Positions 34,678-44,215 are shown, counted from the first letter of the stretch. The stretch: 64,000 bases of DNA from Neomicrococcus aestuarii (GCF_014201135.1 NZ_JACHDR010000001.1:1798001-1862000); one strand, 5' to 3'. Notes: generated from the letters alone by a model not told the origin. Translations and numbers: made by a program.

Positions 34678-36135
34678 CTAGGCGCTGGGCTGCTGGGATA
34701 GTCGGGCACGTTGAACATCGCGCACCCACGAGTAGCTTGCCTTGGGTGTTCTTTCCAACGAGATGCGATCCACATGCACCAGTCCAAATTTTTGACGGTA
34801 CCCGGCCGCCCATTCCCAGTTGTCTACCAAGGACCAGATGAAGTATCCGCCGACGCTCACACCCTCGGCGACGCCACCAGCTGAGGTGGTAGCGAAAAGC
34901 GTGCGAAGGTGATCTTGCAAGTATTCGATTCTGTTGTGATCTTCTACCCGCCCACGGTCTGGATCCGGGGATTCTTCAAAACTCACGCCGCCTTCCGTGA
35001 TGAGCAGCGGCGGCAGATTGGGGTAGCGGTCGCGCATGCGGCTCAGCATCACCCCAAGATATTCGGGGGCAATGGGCCAGCCGTAAGCGGTCATGTCCCG
35101 GTCTGGCCACTCGGCTTGATGTACAGGGGTCGGCAACGGTAGCGGCGAGGGATCTTGTCCGTTGGGGATGAGCATGCTCGCAGGAACTGGTCCGTCCGGG
35201 CCGGGGCCGGACGCAATCTTGGTAGGCATGTAGTAGTTCAGCCCATAGAAATCCAGGGGAGTGCTAATGATCTCCAAGTCTCCATCGTGGATGGTCGCAC
35301 CCATGAGTTCGGTCAGCTTTTCCACACCCCAGGGGTACTCGCCCTTGAGCACGGGATCGGCGAAGAGCCAGTTGTAAGCCACGTCCACAATCGCGGCACC
35401 GGCCGTGGCCAATGGGTCTTTCTCGGAGGCGGGCACCACCGGGGAGTGCACATTGGACATCCCGATCTTCCCGCGCACACCAGCATCGCGAAGCGCCTGA
35501 ACGGCCATGCCGTGCGCTAAGAGGAGATGATGCGCCGCTGGCAAAGCTTTCAAACCGACGTTGCGCGCAGGCGCGTGAAGCTCGGACGCGTACCCGTTTC
35601 CCACCACTGTGGCTGGCTCGTTGATGGTGCACCAGTAGTCCACAAGACCGCCGAACTCTTGACCCATGAACGCCGCGTAGTCAGCAAAAGCGGTCGCGGT
35701 ATTTCGCGACAGCCAACCGTCGCCGGTTTCGAGATACGCCGGGGTGTCCCAGTGGAACAGAGTCAGGACGGACGTGATTCCGGCGTCGGAGAGCTCCTGC
35801 AACAGGCGCCGGTAAAAATCCACGCCGGCCGGATTGGGTGCGCCTCCGGGCTCGGGGAAGATCCGGGACCAAGACACCGAAAAACGATAGGCGTCCAGGC
35901 CCGCCTCGCGCATGAGAGCAACGTCCTGGGGCATGCGGTTGTAATGGTCCACCGCGTTGCGAGCGTCGGATCCGTCCACCGCTTTCGAGGGGTCGCCAAG
36001 CCAGGCATCCCACGTTGAGGGTGTTCTGCCGTCCTGCTCAACGGCGCCCTCAATTTGAAAAGCGCTGGTGGCCGTTCCTACCAGGAAGTTTGGTGGAATC
36101 TCGGCGGCAAAGTCCGCTGCATCCGCAATGTTCAC
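34678..36135 (-). CDS. Glycoside hydrolase family 1 beta-glucosidase
   Basis: 485 residues, normal family length. GH1 start FLVGTATSAFQIEGAV; acid/base Glu in TINEP near residue 170; nucleophile region LLITEGGVSFEE near residue 380. The last is unusual: most members have TENG, here TEGG. The substrate-site Trp region SLVDNWEWAAGY and the family RFSVSWSRIFP are present. It probably hydrolyses beta-glucosides in the cytoplasm; there is no signal peptide. It ends 13 bases before the HTH gene start. Confidence 0.93.
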   Translation of the reverse strand: MNIADAADFAAEIPPNFLVGTATSAFQIEGAVEQDGRTPSTWDAWLGDPSKAVDGSDARNAVDHYNRMPQDVALMREAGLDAYRFSVSWSRIFPEPGGAPNPAGVDFYRRLLQELSDAGITSVLTLFHWDTPAYLETGDGWLSRNTATAFADYAAFMGQEFGGLVDYWCTINEPATVVGNGYASELHAPARNVGLKALPAAHHLLLAHGMAVQALRDAGVRGKIGMSNVHSPVVPASEKDPLATAGAAIVDVAYNWLFADPVLKGEYPWGVEKLTELMGATIHDGDLEIISTPLDFYGLNYYMPTKIASGPGPDGPVPASMLIPNGQDPSPLPLPTPVHQAEWPDRDMTAYGWPIAPEYLGVMLSRMRDRYPNLPPLLITEGGVSFEESPDPDRGRVEDHNRIEYLQDHLRTLFATTSAGGVAEGVSVGGYFIWSLVDNWEWAAGYRQKFGLVHVDRISLERTPKASYSWVRDVQRARLSQQPSA

Positions 36136-36203
36136 AGGCTCATTCTGCAGGAATCGCCAATGAAGGTCACGCGGGCGTCAACACGCGGACCACACAAGAG
36201 AGA

Positions 36204-37724
36204 CTAAGAGACGTCCCGGGCTTCGTCCCCGAACATTCCCGGCGGTTCCGGCGCAATGGATAAGTAACGATGCCCGGTGGGCGTGGTGGTAGCAACGCTG
36301 TGCCGATCGCCGGGAACCACGCTGCTGGACCACCCGGCTTGTTGCTTGACGTAGTTGCAGGCCTCGCACAATCCCTGCCCGTTCTCCGCGGTGGTTTGGC
36401 CGCCCTCCGCCCAGCCCACCACGTGGTCCGTGTGCCGGATGGACGCATCACACCACGGCGTCGCACAGCTCGCGTCCCGCAACTCAATGAATCGCTTGAG
36501 CCCTGACGGGAAGATGCGTGCGCGGGATTCCAATCCCACCAAATCACCGGTGGATGGCGCGGTGAACACGCGGCGGATCATGAGCCGCGATTCGGTGGAG
36601 GCTCGCTCCACAATTTCGCGGGCCACATCGGCTGGCAGCGTGCCGTAACCGGTCAGGTGTGCGGGTTCCGAATCCCCTGAGAACAGCGTCCGTTCCGTCA
36701 TCACAAGCTGAACTTCTACAGGGTGAGGTGGAGTCAGCACGCCCTCGCCGGTGTGCGGGCCGCCCACCACAAGGTCCCGCAGAAGATCTGCCATGATTGC
36801 CCCGAGCGCCCGGTTTCCATTGTTGGGACCGGTCAGGACCTTGCTTGCCGACTTGGACAACGCGTTGAAGATCGCGGCGCCGTCTTTGGCTGGCACAATC
36901 GCTGTCAGTTGCGCCATTCCGTCGTCGAGGGGCCGCAAGGTGACGTGGCGGTTCTTCTCTGCAGTACGACGACGCTTGGCTGCGGCTAGTCGGTCAACCC
37001 CCTGAGCGTGATCGGCGACTAGAGCGCGCAGATCGCGGGAACCCAAGTGTGCGATCTTCTGGAGGTCACCGCACACCAACTCATCAACCTCGGCTCGCGC
37101 GTCCGAAGACAGTGGAGCTGTGGTCAGGTAAACCGCTTCGCAGCGCTCGCGGTTCAAGACTCCACTGGCCAAGGCCTTGAAAGTTCGGGGCATGTCATCG
37201 ACCACCGCCAATGCCACCTCTAAAGCACGAGCGCCTCGGTATCTCGGTTCCTTCTGTGCCAACGCGATCTCGGCCTCGAGGCCCTTCGTAGCGGATTCGC
37301 CTAACCTCGGCGGGGTGGCTGCGTCTGCAGTTTCATTGGCGAGGGGAGGGGCGGCGAACGGGTCACTAGACTGCCCTTCGGAATTCGGTAGGGGCGGCAC
37401 GCTCGAGAGCCGAGACGCGCGAACCGCATACAGACTATGGATGGTGCGCATTTCGAAAGCATCCGCGGCGGCCCGAAGTGCGGTTAGCGCTCGCAGCATG
37501 TCCACGCATTCGGTTTCACACGCGAGCTGCCCGGCGCTTCCCGAATCGAGGCCGGAAAGATCGCTCCCCAACACGACGGTCACGGAAGGCGCAGGTCCTA
37601 ACGCGGCGCTCGCAAGAACCGCGGTAAGCGCCGCAATTTCGGCACTAGTCCCAACAGAAACAGCAAGCACTCCTGCCGGTTCCTTCGCTTCCGGTGTCAC
37701 CCGGGCTCCTTCATCAATGTCCAT
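36204..37724 (-). CDS. HNH endonuclease with DUF222 domain, copy 1
   Basis: About 506 residues from the ATG at 37724; the open frame extends further but is less protein-like. A central DUF222 region holds ALEVALAVVDDMPRTFKALA and LNRERCEAVYLTTAPL. The C-terminal HNH motif has zinc and metal ligands in CATPWCDASIRHTDHVVGWA and AENGQGLCEACNYVK. Such genes are abundant and varied in actinobacteria; the biological role is debated (mobile introns or inteins lost, or repair). It contains an imperfect 18-bp repeat near 36963. Confidence 0.9.
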   Translation of the reverse strand: MDIDEGARVTPEAKEPAGVLAVSVGTSAEIAALTAVLASAALGPAPSVTVVLGSDLSGLDSGSAGQLACETECVDMLRALTALRAAADAFEMRTIHSLYAVRASRLSSVPPLPNSEGQSSDPFAAPPLANETADAATPPRLGESATKGLEAEIALAQKEPRYRGARALEVALAVVDDMPRTFKALASGVLNRERCEAVYLTTAPLSSDARAEVDELVCGDLQKIAHLGSRDLRALVADHAQGVDRLAAAKRRRTAEKNRHVTLRPLDDGMAQLTAIVPAKDGAAIFNALSKSASKVLTGPNNGNRALGAIMADLLRDLVVGGPHTGEGVLTPPHPVEVQLVMTERTLFSGDSEPAHLTGYGTLPADVAREIVERASTESRLMIRRVFTAPSTGDLVGLESRARIFPSGLKRFIELRDASCATPWCDASIRHTDHVVGWAEGGQTTAENGQGLCEACNYVKQQAGWSSSVVPGDRHSVATTTPTGHRYLSIAPEPPGMFGDEARDVS

Positions 37725-37931
37725 GCCCTCCACGCTAGGCACCCGCCCACATAGCAACCCCCGGCAAAGCCCAAATTGTGGATAAGCAAGCCCATTTAGC
37801 CCCATCACGCCAACCTGTGCGTTCTTTCCATCACCAATTCATTCAAAAAGGGACCCTCAAAATGCCTGATTCGCCACAACCACTATGAACAAAAGCGCCA
37901 GGCACCCATTCAGGTGGATAGGCTGGAACAC

Positions 37932-38777
37932 ATGGCATTTCGTAACCGACGCGCAGCAGCTCTTCCCGCAAAACTTTCTCGCTCTTGGCTTTTGGTCAAC
38001 GCCTCGAAGCCGGAACTTTTCGCGCCAGCGCTCGCGTCGGAAGCAGACTCCGTGATTTTTGACCTCGAGGCGAGTGTGCCGGAGGCGAAGAAGGAGCAGG
38101 CTCGCGCTGCGGTAATCGAGGCGCTGAACACGGGTATGACGGCGTGGGTGCGCGTCAATATTCCGGATACCGACGACTGGGCCACGGATCTCGCCCAGCT
38201 CAGCAGCGCGAAGGGTTTGCGTGGCGTGATGCTCGCGCAGACGGAGAAGCCGGAGCAGGTTGCGTATACCGCGATGCGTTTGCGCGCTGGCATTCCGGTG
38301 CTTGCACTGATCGAATCGGCGTTGGGTATCGAGAACGCCACCGCCATTGCGAGCGCCCCGGGCACGTTCCGTTTGGCGTTTGGCACGAATGATTTCCGTA
38401 AGGACACGGGTGTGGGCGACGATCCTATGGCTCTCGCGTACGCTCGCGGCAAGCTGGTGGTCGCGTCCCGCGTTGGCCGTCTTCCCGGCGCGATTGACGG
38501 CCCGTCCTCAGTCACGGCTGATCCCAGCGAGGTTACGGCTGAGTGCCAGACCACGGCTCAGATGGGCATGACGGGCAAGCTCGCGCTCGCGCTTGAGCAC
38601 GCTGATGCGGTCAACAAGGGACTTTCGCCGAGCGAGGACGAGCTCACGTGGGCGGCACAGATGCTTCAGGCTCACGCTGCGGGCGCCGAGGTGGGCGACG
38701 GTTCTTACCTCCCGCGTCTTGCGCGCGCGCAGAAGATCGCGGGCCTCGCGGATTCCTACGGCCTCTGGAACGCGTAA
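37932..38777 (+). CDS. CitE-like HpcH/HpaI aldolase/citrate lyase family
   Basis: 281 residues from the ATG at 37932 (a GTG at 37914 is an alternative). TIM-barrel features: SRSWLLVNASKPELF, VIFDLEASVPEAKKEQAR with metal-binding Glu/Asp, then VLALIESALGIENA and RLAFGTNDFRKDTG. It is a stand-alone CitE-like protein, of the kind that acts on malyl-CoA, citramalyl-CoA or similar thioesters; other citrate lyase subunits are absent. Divergent from the HNH gene. A copy of the 18-bp repeat follows its stop. Confidence 0.88.
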   Translation: MAFRNRRAAALPAKLSRSWLLVNASKPELFAPALASEADSVIFDLEASVPEAKKEQARAAVIEALNTGMTAWVRVNIPDTDDWATDLAQLSSAKGLRGVMLAQTEKPEQVAYTAMRLRAGIPVLALIESALGIENATAIASAPGTFRLAFGTNDFRKDTGVGDDPMALAYARGKLVVASRVGRLPGAIDGPSSVTADPSEVTAECQTTAQMGMTGKLALALEHADAVNKGLSPSEDELTWAAQMLQAHAAGAEVGDGSYLPRLARAQKIAGLADSYGLWNA

Positions 38778-38791
38778 CTCCGGTTTTATTC

Positions 38792-38809
38792 AGTACGACG
38801 ACGCAGCTC
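38792..38809 (-). repeat. 18-bp dispersed repeat, copy 7
   Basis: 17 of 18 positions match the reverse complement. Intergenic, 14 bases after the CitE-like gene, between convergent genes. Confidence 0.8.
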
Positions 38810-38853
38810 GGCTTGCGCTCAAACCATTCGGTCGCGGGTGGGGTCGTCTCGCG

Positions 38854-39456
38854 TTAGTTCGCGGAACCTTCTGGTCGCCAGTGAGCGGGTGGGTCTTCAC
38901 CGACGAGTCCGTCGATGGATTCGCGGATGAGGTCCGCGTGTCCGGTGTGTCGGCCGTATTCTTCGACCAAATCGTAGACGAGCCGTCGCAGCGAGACCGT
39001 CTGGCCCCACGCTTCGCTCATGTAGATAGCCTGCCCTAGGCCGCCATTCTCTTTGGAACCTCCTCCAGCGAGTGCGGCCGCAAGGATTTCGCGCGAACGC
39101 AACACCGCGGCGTCGTAATTGTTGTAGAGCTCTTCGGGGGAGTCCGTTGCTGCCGACGTGAACGGCCATTCGGTATCTTCGAGCGACGCCCAGGGCTCAC
39201 CCGGGTTGCTGCCGGCGAGATCCCACGTGAACTTCACGGCCTCCACGTTGGTGAGGTGCTTGAGCAGCCCGCCGATCGTGAGCGTGGACGGCCCCAGCCG
39301 CGTGGCCAACTGCTCGGCGTTCAGGCCGCCAGCCTTCCACCGGAACGTCGCACGGAGGCGATCCAATGCGCCCAAGAGATGCTCGGCTTCAGTGCCGTTC
39401 AGTGGTGGCTCCCACGGGGTGGCGGCGTCGTTGCCTTCGTACCAAGTGCTTGTCAT
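38854..39456 (-). CDS. DinB-family protein (DUF664)
   Basis: 200 residues in the four-helix DinB/YfiT fold. DUF664 features: ATFRWKAGGLNAEQLATRL, TIGGLLKHLTNVEAVKFTW and the metal-site His in EEYGRHTGHADLIRE. Such proteins are metal-dependent and many act with mycothiol or other thiols in actinobacteria. Its partner here is unknown. Confidence 0.9.
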   Translation of the reverse strand: MTSTWYEGNDAATPWEPPLNGTEAEHLLGALDRLRATFRWKAGGLNAEQLATRLGPSTLTIGGLLKHLTNVEAVKFTWDLAGSNPGEPWASLEDTEWPFTSAATDSPEELYNNYDAAVLRSREILAAALAGGGSKENGGLGQAIYMSEAWGQTVSLRRLVYDLVEEYGRHTGHADLIRESIDGLVGEDPPAHWRPEGSAN

Positions 39457-39535
39457 AGGCTCACGCTACCCGCGTAACGCACCGGTGGGTAGACAAAAAG
39501 TGGATAGACGCAAAACGGCGCCGCCCACACGTGGT

Positions 39536-39553
39536 GAGCTGCGCCGTCGTACT
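39536..39553 (+). repeat. 18-bp dispersed repeat, copy 8
   Basis: 17 of 18 positions match. Intergenic, beyond the stop of the C-C hydrolase gene. An upstream partial inverted arm (ACGGCGC near 39515) can pair with GCGCCGT in it to form a terminator-like hairpin. Confidence 0.8.
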
Positions 39554-39585
39554 AGAAAAATGCTTCGGAACTAGACCCAGCGAGA

Positions 39586-40443
39586 TTAGACCCCGCGAGC
39601 GCGAAGCCAAGCCGTGATGACTTTGTTGAACTCGTCCGCGCGCTCCACCTGGGACCAGTGGCCGCACTGGCTGAAGATGTGAGCGTCGGCGTTCGGGATG
39701 ACGTTGAGGATTTCCCACGTGCGGGAGACCGGGATGACAACGTCCTGGACGCCGTGGATCAAAAGCACGGGAACCTCGAGCTTGGAGAGCACGTCGAAGT
39801 CCAACGGAAGTTCAATGCGGTCGCGGTCGCGGGCCTCAACAACGTCCTTGAGACGATCCGAGGCGGTGTCATTCAAAGCCGACGCGTAGCGCAGCTTCAC
39901 GAGCTCATCCGTGACGAGGGACTTGTCCACCACGAAGAGTTCAAGGGTGTTGCGGATGCCCTCTTCGCTCAAGGTTGGGTTGGAGTGGCCCTTGAGTGCG
40001 CCGGTGAGCTTGGCTCCGCCGGTGCCCATGGAGATGATGCCGAGGAGGCGCTCCGGGAAATCGATCGCGAACTGGAATGCGAGCCAGCCGCCCAAGGAGT
40101 TGCCCACAATCCAGGTCTTCTCAATGCCCAAAGCATCCAGAACACGCACCGCGTGGCGGACCCATTCCTTGATGCCGTACTGCGTGCCTTCAGCAACCAC
40201 GGACTGGCCGTAACCGATCGAGTCGATCGCAATGCAGCGGCCCACTTGAGACAACTCAGGAAGGTTTAGCCACCAGTTCGCAGCCGCAGTGACACCGGTG
40301 CCGGAGCCGTGGAGGAAGAGGATCGGGGCGCCTTCGCCCACCTCGTGGTAGTGCGTCAGCTCGCCGGGAGCGGTTTCCAGCCACTTATCCTCGAGGCCGA
40401 AGAATTCGTCTGTGGTGTAATCCGGGATGGCAACAGTGCTCAT
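39586..40443 (-). CDS. mhpC: 2-hydroxy-6-oxononadienedioate-type C-C hydrolase (MhpC-like)
   Basis: 285 residues, alpha/beta-hydrolase of the meta-cleavage product hydrolase group. LFLHGSGTGVTAAANWWLNL and AIDSIGYGQS are the family oxyanion-hole and GxG regions. The nucleophile Ser is in VGNSLGGWLAF near residue 113. The acid Asp is in LIHGVQDVVIPVS and the His in QCGHWSQVE. It cuts the ring-fission product into 2-hydroxypentadienoate and a diacid. The other genes of this pathway are at 44 kb and 59-63 kb. Confidence 0.85.
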   Translation of the reverse strand: MSTVAIPDYTTDEFFGLEDKWLETAPGELTHYHEVGEGAPILFLHGSGTGVTAAANWWLNLPELSQVGRCIAIDSIGYGQSVVAEGTQYGIKEWVRHAVRVLDALGIEKTWIVGNSLGGWLAFQFAIDFPERLLGIISMGTGGAKLTGALKGHSNPTLSEEGIRNTLELFVVDKSLVTDELVKLRYASALNDTASDRLKDVVEARDRDRIELPLDFDVLSKLEVPVLLIHGVQDVVIPVSRTWEILNVIPNADAHIFSQCGHWSQVERADEFNKVITAWLRARGV

Positions 40444-40665
40444 GAGACTCCTTGATACTTTCTGACTATTTCTTCCAGCCTAGGCAGTACCGCTGGAGCG
40501 CTCTAGTGAGCGTTCCAAAGGGTGGCACGGGGCATGCAATGATCGTTGCCGAAAGTGGTGCATTTGCAGACCAAATCCCAATTGAGAAGCCAAACCTTTA
40601 GGAATGGACTCTTAGGGCATCTGCGTAACGTGCAAAGGTTTTCTATTCAATGGAGGTCGTGGGGG

Positions 40666-42072
40666 TTACGATTCCCTTATTTTTTCGACTTCGTCAAGGA
40701 ACATCTTCATGCTCAGGCGCCAGTCGGGCTCTCTCTCGGCGACAGTCTCCGCAAATCTCCTGATTTTTCCATTCCAGAGGTTTCGCTTTTCCAAACCACT
40801 TTGGGCGACCGTGCTTAGACAAACGCGGCTGAACTCGTTCCTTTTCTCGGAAAGACGATCAAAGAAGAAGGTTGCTATTTCGTATGACGATTTTAGAGCT
40901 AAGTCGGCCTCTTGGTAGCGCGGAAAATATCCAGCATGAACCGATCTATGGCGTAGTTTCCAAGTGTTCTTCAACCACTGTTGCACAGGTCCAGTGGGAT
41001 CACTCCAGGTTCCTCCCAGCATGGGTGCGAGGTACTTGTTCATGCGGGTCACGGAATCTCTAGACGAATTAAATGCTTCCGCAACAAACGCTGCGGAAGT
41101 TTCTGAATCCGACAGGCTCTTTTCCCACCAAAGGAGCTTGAGAAGCCCGTCGATAAGAATCTCAGTGGCAGTGGTGGACAGGATAGTAGCTAAGTCATAT
41201 CTACCCTCAGTATGAAATTGATAATCCGCGTCAGCGAGTCGCTCTCGCCACAGAATTGATGGCAGACCAAGCTCCAAGTCGACCAACCAACTGCTTAGAG
41301 CTGGATCGCTCTGAGCAACATCGGCGCGAGCCGAAACTTGATCGAGGCCGACGTTCTGATGGTCGAGTAGAACAAGAGATGGGTTGCTCCAACGGGGGAA
41401 TATCGTAAAGAAGTGCGACGCTTCTGGGCTGTCGCTGTTGAGGAGGTATTCACCGATTTCTTGATACCCCAGTACGGGACTGAGGATTTGTTCGTAGCTA
41501 GGAATGCCTTGGCGGCTTCTCGAGTGCGCTCGTTCAGCTCTCACGACTTCGCGTAAAACGTGAACGATCCTTAGCAGCGAGTCTTCCTCCCAATTCCGCG
41601 TAAGAACTCGATCATCTGACGCTTGCCCGGATCTCGTCTCAGTGGGAGTCACGGAATCGACGACAGTCCAATATTCACGCTGGACGGAATCTGCGTTCTC
41701 GCCTTGAGTAAGTCTTCGAGCGCTCTTTTCGGCTACTTTAAATACCGCTTCGGCGGCACGCAAGTCCGTAGAGGCGCCAGATTCGACATGATGAACTTGA
41801 AACTGGACCCAATTGGATCTGTCTTCTGACTTCCCCGTGCCCGGCGCATCCGCAGGCCCAGCAAACTGGAAGCCGTCCGGCAATGGAATTGGAATTCTCG
41901 TCGTAAATACATGCCTTGTCAGTTCAACTTTCTTTCGGTGAGGCCACGAGTCCACATCGATAATGCGCAAATCTTCAAGCCAAGAGTCCGGAGCTGATTC
42001 GTGATTCTCTTGGAACGAATCTTTGCTGCGTCCTGCATCATGCGGCTCAACCGGTGTATCTCCTAAGTTCAC
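40666..42072 (-). CDS. Unknown protein with HEPN-like C-terminal helix pair
   Basis: 468 residues; no family recognised. The N-terminal part is charged and repeat-free. The C-terminal part is helical, and near residue 375 reads WKLRHRSVHAGYF. That fits the R-x(4-6)-H active-site motif of HEPN-type RNases (compare the Apea-like and AbiV groups). The gene stands between a pathway hydrolase gene and an FAH-family gene, has lower GC than its neighbours, and is preceded by a markedly AT-rich stretch (42073-42200). It may be a recently acquired defence gene; this is inference. The 220 bp after its stop hold no other gene that I can see. Confidence 0.6.
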   Translation of the reverse strand: MNLGDTPVEPHDAGRSKDSFQENHESAPDSWLEDLRIIDVDSWPHRKKVELTRHVFTTRIPIPLPDGFQFAGPADAPGTGKSEDRSNWVQFQVHHVESGASTDLRAAEAVFKVAEKSARRLTQGENADSVQREYWTVVDSVTPTETRSGQASDDRVLTRNWEEDSLLRIVHVLREVVRAERAHSRSRQGIPSYEQILSPVLGYQEIGEYLLNSDSPEASHFFTIFPRWSNPSLVLLDHQNVGLDQVSARADVAQSDPALSSWLVDLELGLPSILWRERLADADYQFHTEGRYDLATILSTTATEILIDGLLKLLWWEKSLSDSETSAAFVAEAFNSSRDSVTRMNKYLAPMLGGTWSDPTGPVQQWLKNTWKLRHRSVHAGYFPRYQEADLALKSSYEIATFFFDRLSEKRNEFSRVCLSTVAQSGLEKRNLWNGKIRRFAETVAEREPDWRLSMKMFLDEVEKIRES

Positions 42073-42220
42073 GGGTAGTCCTTCTATTGGTCCCCGACTA
42101 TTACGACAATCGGAAATTTGAGTCTATAAAAAATAATTGGGATATATTTAAGTCTATTTCTATAGTGGAAAACGGCATTGATTGCCATCGTTCGCCAATG
42201 AACAAGGAACGCAAGATGTC

Positions 42221-43054
42221 CTACGACTTGAAAGTATTCCTCTGCACGCCAAGCCCCTCGATCTCAGTTTCCAGAACATCCCCGGCCTTGAGCCACGGGT
42301 GGCGACCCTCGGAGTTGCGGCGGCCCAGAGCAACGCCAGCTGGCGTGCCAGTCAAGATCAAATCGCCCGGGCGAAGTCGCACCAAGGTAGAGCAGTAAGC
42401 AACCAATGCGGCAGGCGAGAACACCAAGTCGCTGGTGGAGTCCTCCTGGACCACTTCGCCGTTCACACGCGTGACAATGCGGGCGCCGATCTCAAACTCA
42501 TCCGGCGAAACCAAGAACGGGCCTACAGGCGTAGCGGCATCCCAGCACTTGCCCTGCGTCCACTCGGGCGTGCGGCCCTGATAGCCGCGCATCGAGACGT
42601 CGTTGGACACGGCATAACCGGCGATCGCGCCGAGTGCGTCGGATTCTGAAAGCCGACGCCCGCCCGCGCCAATCACAATCGCAAGCTCGCCTTCCCAGTC
42701 AATGCGGTGGTCCTCAGCGGGAATCTCAATGGAATCCTCAGCGCCGCACAAGGAATCGGCGAACTTTGTGAAGATCGTGGGGAACTTGGGAACTTCGTTG
42801 CCGGTTTCGGCGATGTGGTTACGGTAGTTCAAGCCGATGCAAAATACCTTGGAAGGCGAAGTCACCAGCGTCGCGAAGGAAGCCTCAGGCAGCGAAACTG
42901 AAGCCCCGCGCTCTGCCGTATCCACGGACTGCCCGCTCGCAAGGAACGCCCCAACGTCAGCGAACCCGGAAAGCTCAGTGGCGGCGTCGTTCTCAATAAC
43001 TGCGGCAAAAGTGTCCGCAGGATTTCCGTCTCGGCGAAGGGTAGCAAGTCTCAT
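42221..43054 (-). CDS. Fumarylacetoacetate hydrolase-family protein
   Basis: 277 residues. The FAH domain is clear: VFCIGLNYRNHIAETGNEVP, metal ligands in DWEGELAIVIG, and LTGTPAGVALGRR. Members include fumarylpyruvate hydrolases and 2-hydroxyhepta-2,4-dienedioate isomerases, which act on products of aromatic ring cleavage. The neighbours (mono-oxygenase, C-C hydrolase) support such a role. The exact substrate is open. It has an imperfect 18-bp repeat (NDAATEL). Confidence 0.88.
   Translation of the reverse strand: MRLATLRRDGNPADTFAAVIENDAATELSGFADVGAFLASGQSVDTAERGASVSLPEASFATLVTSPSKVFCIGLNYRNHIAETGNEVPKFPTIFTKFADSLCGAEDSIEIPAEDHRIDWEGELAIVIGAGGRRLSESDALGAIAGYAVSNDVSMRGYQGRTPEWTQGKCWDAATPVGPFLVSPDEFEIGARIVTRVNGEVVQEDSTSDLVFSPAALVAYCSTLVRLRPGDLILTGTPAGVALGRRNSEGRHPWLKAGDVLETEIEGLGVQRNTFKS
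42976..42993 (+). repeat. 18-bp dispersed repeat, imperfect copy 9
   Basis: 14 of 18 positions match, with an intact 10-base core GCGGCGTCGT. Inside the FAH-family gene. Confidence 0.5.
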
Positions 43055-43123
43055 AAATCCACTTCATCACGTTTGCCGCGAAATTTCAGATACCGTTTCA
43101 TCAAATGGAACGAAAGGTCTGTC

Positions 43124-44194
43124 ATGAACTGCCACATCGTGATTGCGTGCCGCGCTGAGGGCACCCTTGAGCTACACCGTTTTTCGAACGGAATCCTTGA
43201 ACGTCTCGAGGTGATGCACGGTTTCGACGGCGTGAATTGCCTCGCGTATGACGCTTCTGGGCAGCGTTTGTACGCGTCCCAGACTGGTGAAGTTTCTCGG
43301 GTCAGCGTGTTCAATGTGTTCCCGGGCGGCGACATTGAGGTGGCCGGTTCTTTCGATCTTCCGCACCAGACGGCCTATATTTCCGTGGCTGACGACGGCT
43401 TGTGGAGCGCGAGCTATCACGGCGGGAACATCGCGTTCGTGCCGTTGACCCCGGACGGGCTGCCTGCCGGGCCTGCGCAAGTGGACAGCTTCGGCGAGAA
43501 CTCGCACTGCATCGTCACGGCCCCGGATGGCCGCCACACCTACGCCACTTCTTTGCGCGCGGACAAGATTGCCGCGTATTCAGTGGAGGATTCTCAATTA
43601 CGACGACGCAGCGTCGCCTCCGTGCCTCCGCTCGGTTCCGGACCACGCCACTTGGCATTTGCGGGTGACAGCACGCTGTTTGCGCTCACGGAGATGAGCG
43701 GCGAAGTGATCGAGTTCCAGCGCGATCTTGAGTCGGGGGAGCTGACGGAGGTTTCTCGTGCGTCGATCGTGCCTCCGAGTGCCGGCCTGATTCAGGGGGT
43801 GGCCCGCTATTCTGGCGGCCCCGAGGTTCCCGAGCGCCCCATCTGGGCGGCCGATATTCAAGTTGCAGGCGAGCTCGTGTTCGCGACCGAGCGCACCACC
43901 AGCACCGTGACGGTGTTAGAGCGAAGCAAGGGAACCGGGCCAGGGCTTGAGGTGGTGGACTACGTGTCTACCGAAGCGCGCCCCCGTGCCAGCGCGTTGT
44001 CACCGGACGGGGCGTTCTACTTTGTGGGCGGCGAGACGTCTGAGCATGTGTCCGTGTACCGCGTGGCTCATCAGGTAGCGGCTATCCAAGGCGGAAACGC
44101 CACAGCGGCGAACGCCCAGAAGACGTCGCCGCTGCATTTGGTGTGCCGCATCAAAACCGGGGAGAACCCGGCGTGGTTTGCGTTCTTGCCCTAA
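43124..44194 (+). CDS. Beta-propeller lactonase-family protein (Pgl/YbhE-like)
   Basis: About 356 residues from the ATG at 43124 (AAAGG upstream). The seven-bladed propeller repeats are visible: NCLAYDASGQRLYASQTGEV, SHCIVTAPDGRHTYATSLRA, PRHLAFAGDSTLFALTEMSG and PRASALSPDGAFYFVGGETS. Members of PF10282 hydrolyse 6-phosphogluconolactone or muconolactone-like lactones. The aromatic catabolism neighbours make a lactone of that sort possible. Divergent from the FAH-family gene. Confidence 0.88.
   Translation: MNCHIVIACRAEGTLELHRFSNGILERLEVMHGFDGVNCLAYDASGQRLYASQTGEVSRVSVFNVFPGGDIEVAGSFDLPHQTAYISVADDGLWSASYHGGNIAFVPLTPDGLPAGPAQVDSFGENSHCIVTAPDGRHTYATSLRADKIAAYSVEDSQLRRRSVASVPPLGSGPRHLAFAGDSTLFALTEMSGEVIEFQRDLESGELTEVSRASIVPPSAGLIQGVARYSGGPEVPERPIWAADIQVAGELVFATERTTSTVTVLERSKGTGPGLEVVDYVSTEARPRASALSPDGAFYFVGGETSEHVSVYRVAHQVAAIQGGNATAANAQKTSPLHLVCRIKTGENPAWFAFLP
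43597..43614 (-). repeat. 18-bp dispersed repeat, imperfect copy 10
   Basis: 14 of 18 positions match the reverse complement. Inside the lactonase-family gene, read as LRRRS. Confidence 0.5.
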
Positions 44195-44215
44195 AGCGAT
44201 AATTCGTAGCGAGAG

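Noticed and set aside
36963-36980. Further weak copies of the 18-bp repeat (36963, 5668, 39101, 56998, 61899)
   Set aside because: They match at only 12-13 of 18 positions, which chance can give in this base composition. Not counted in the main finding, though several keep the 10-base core.
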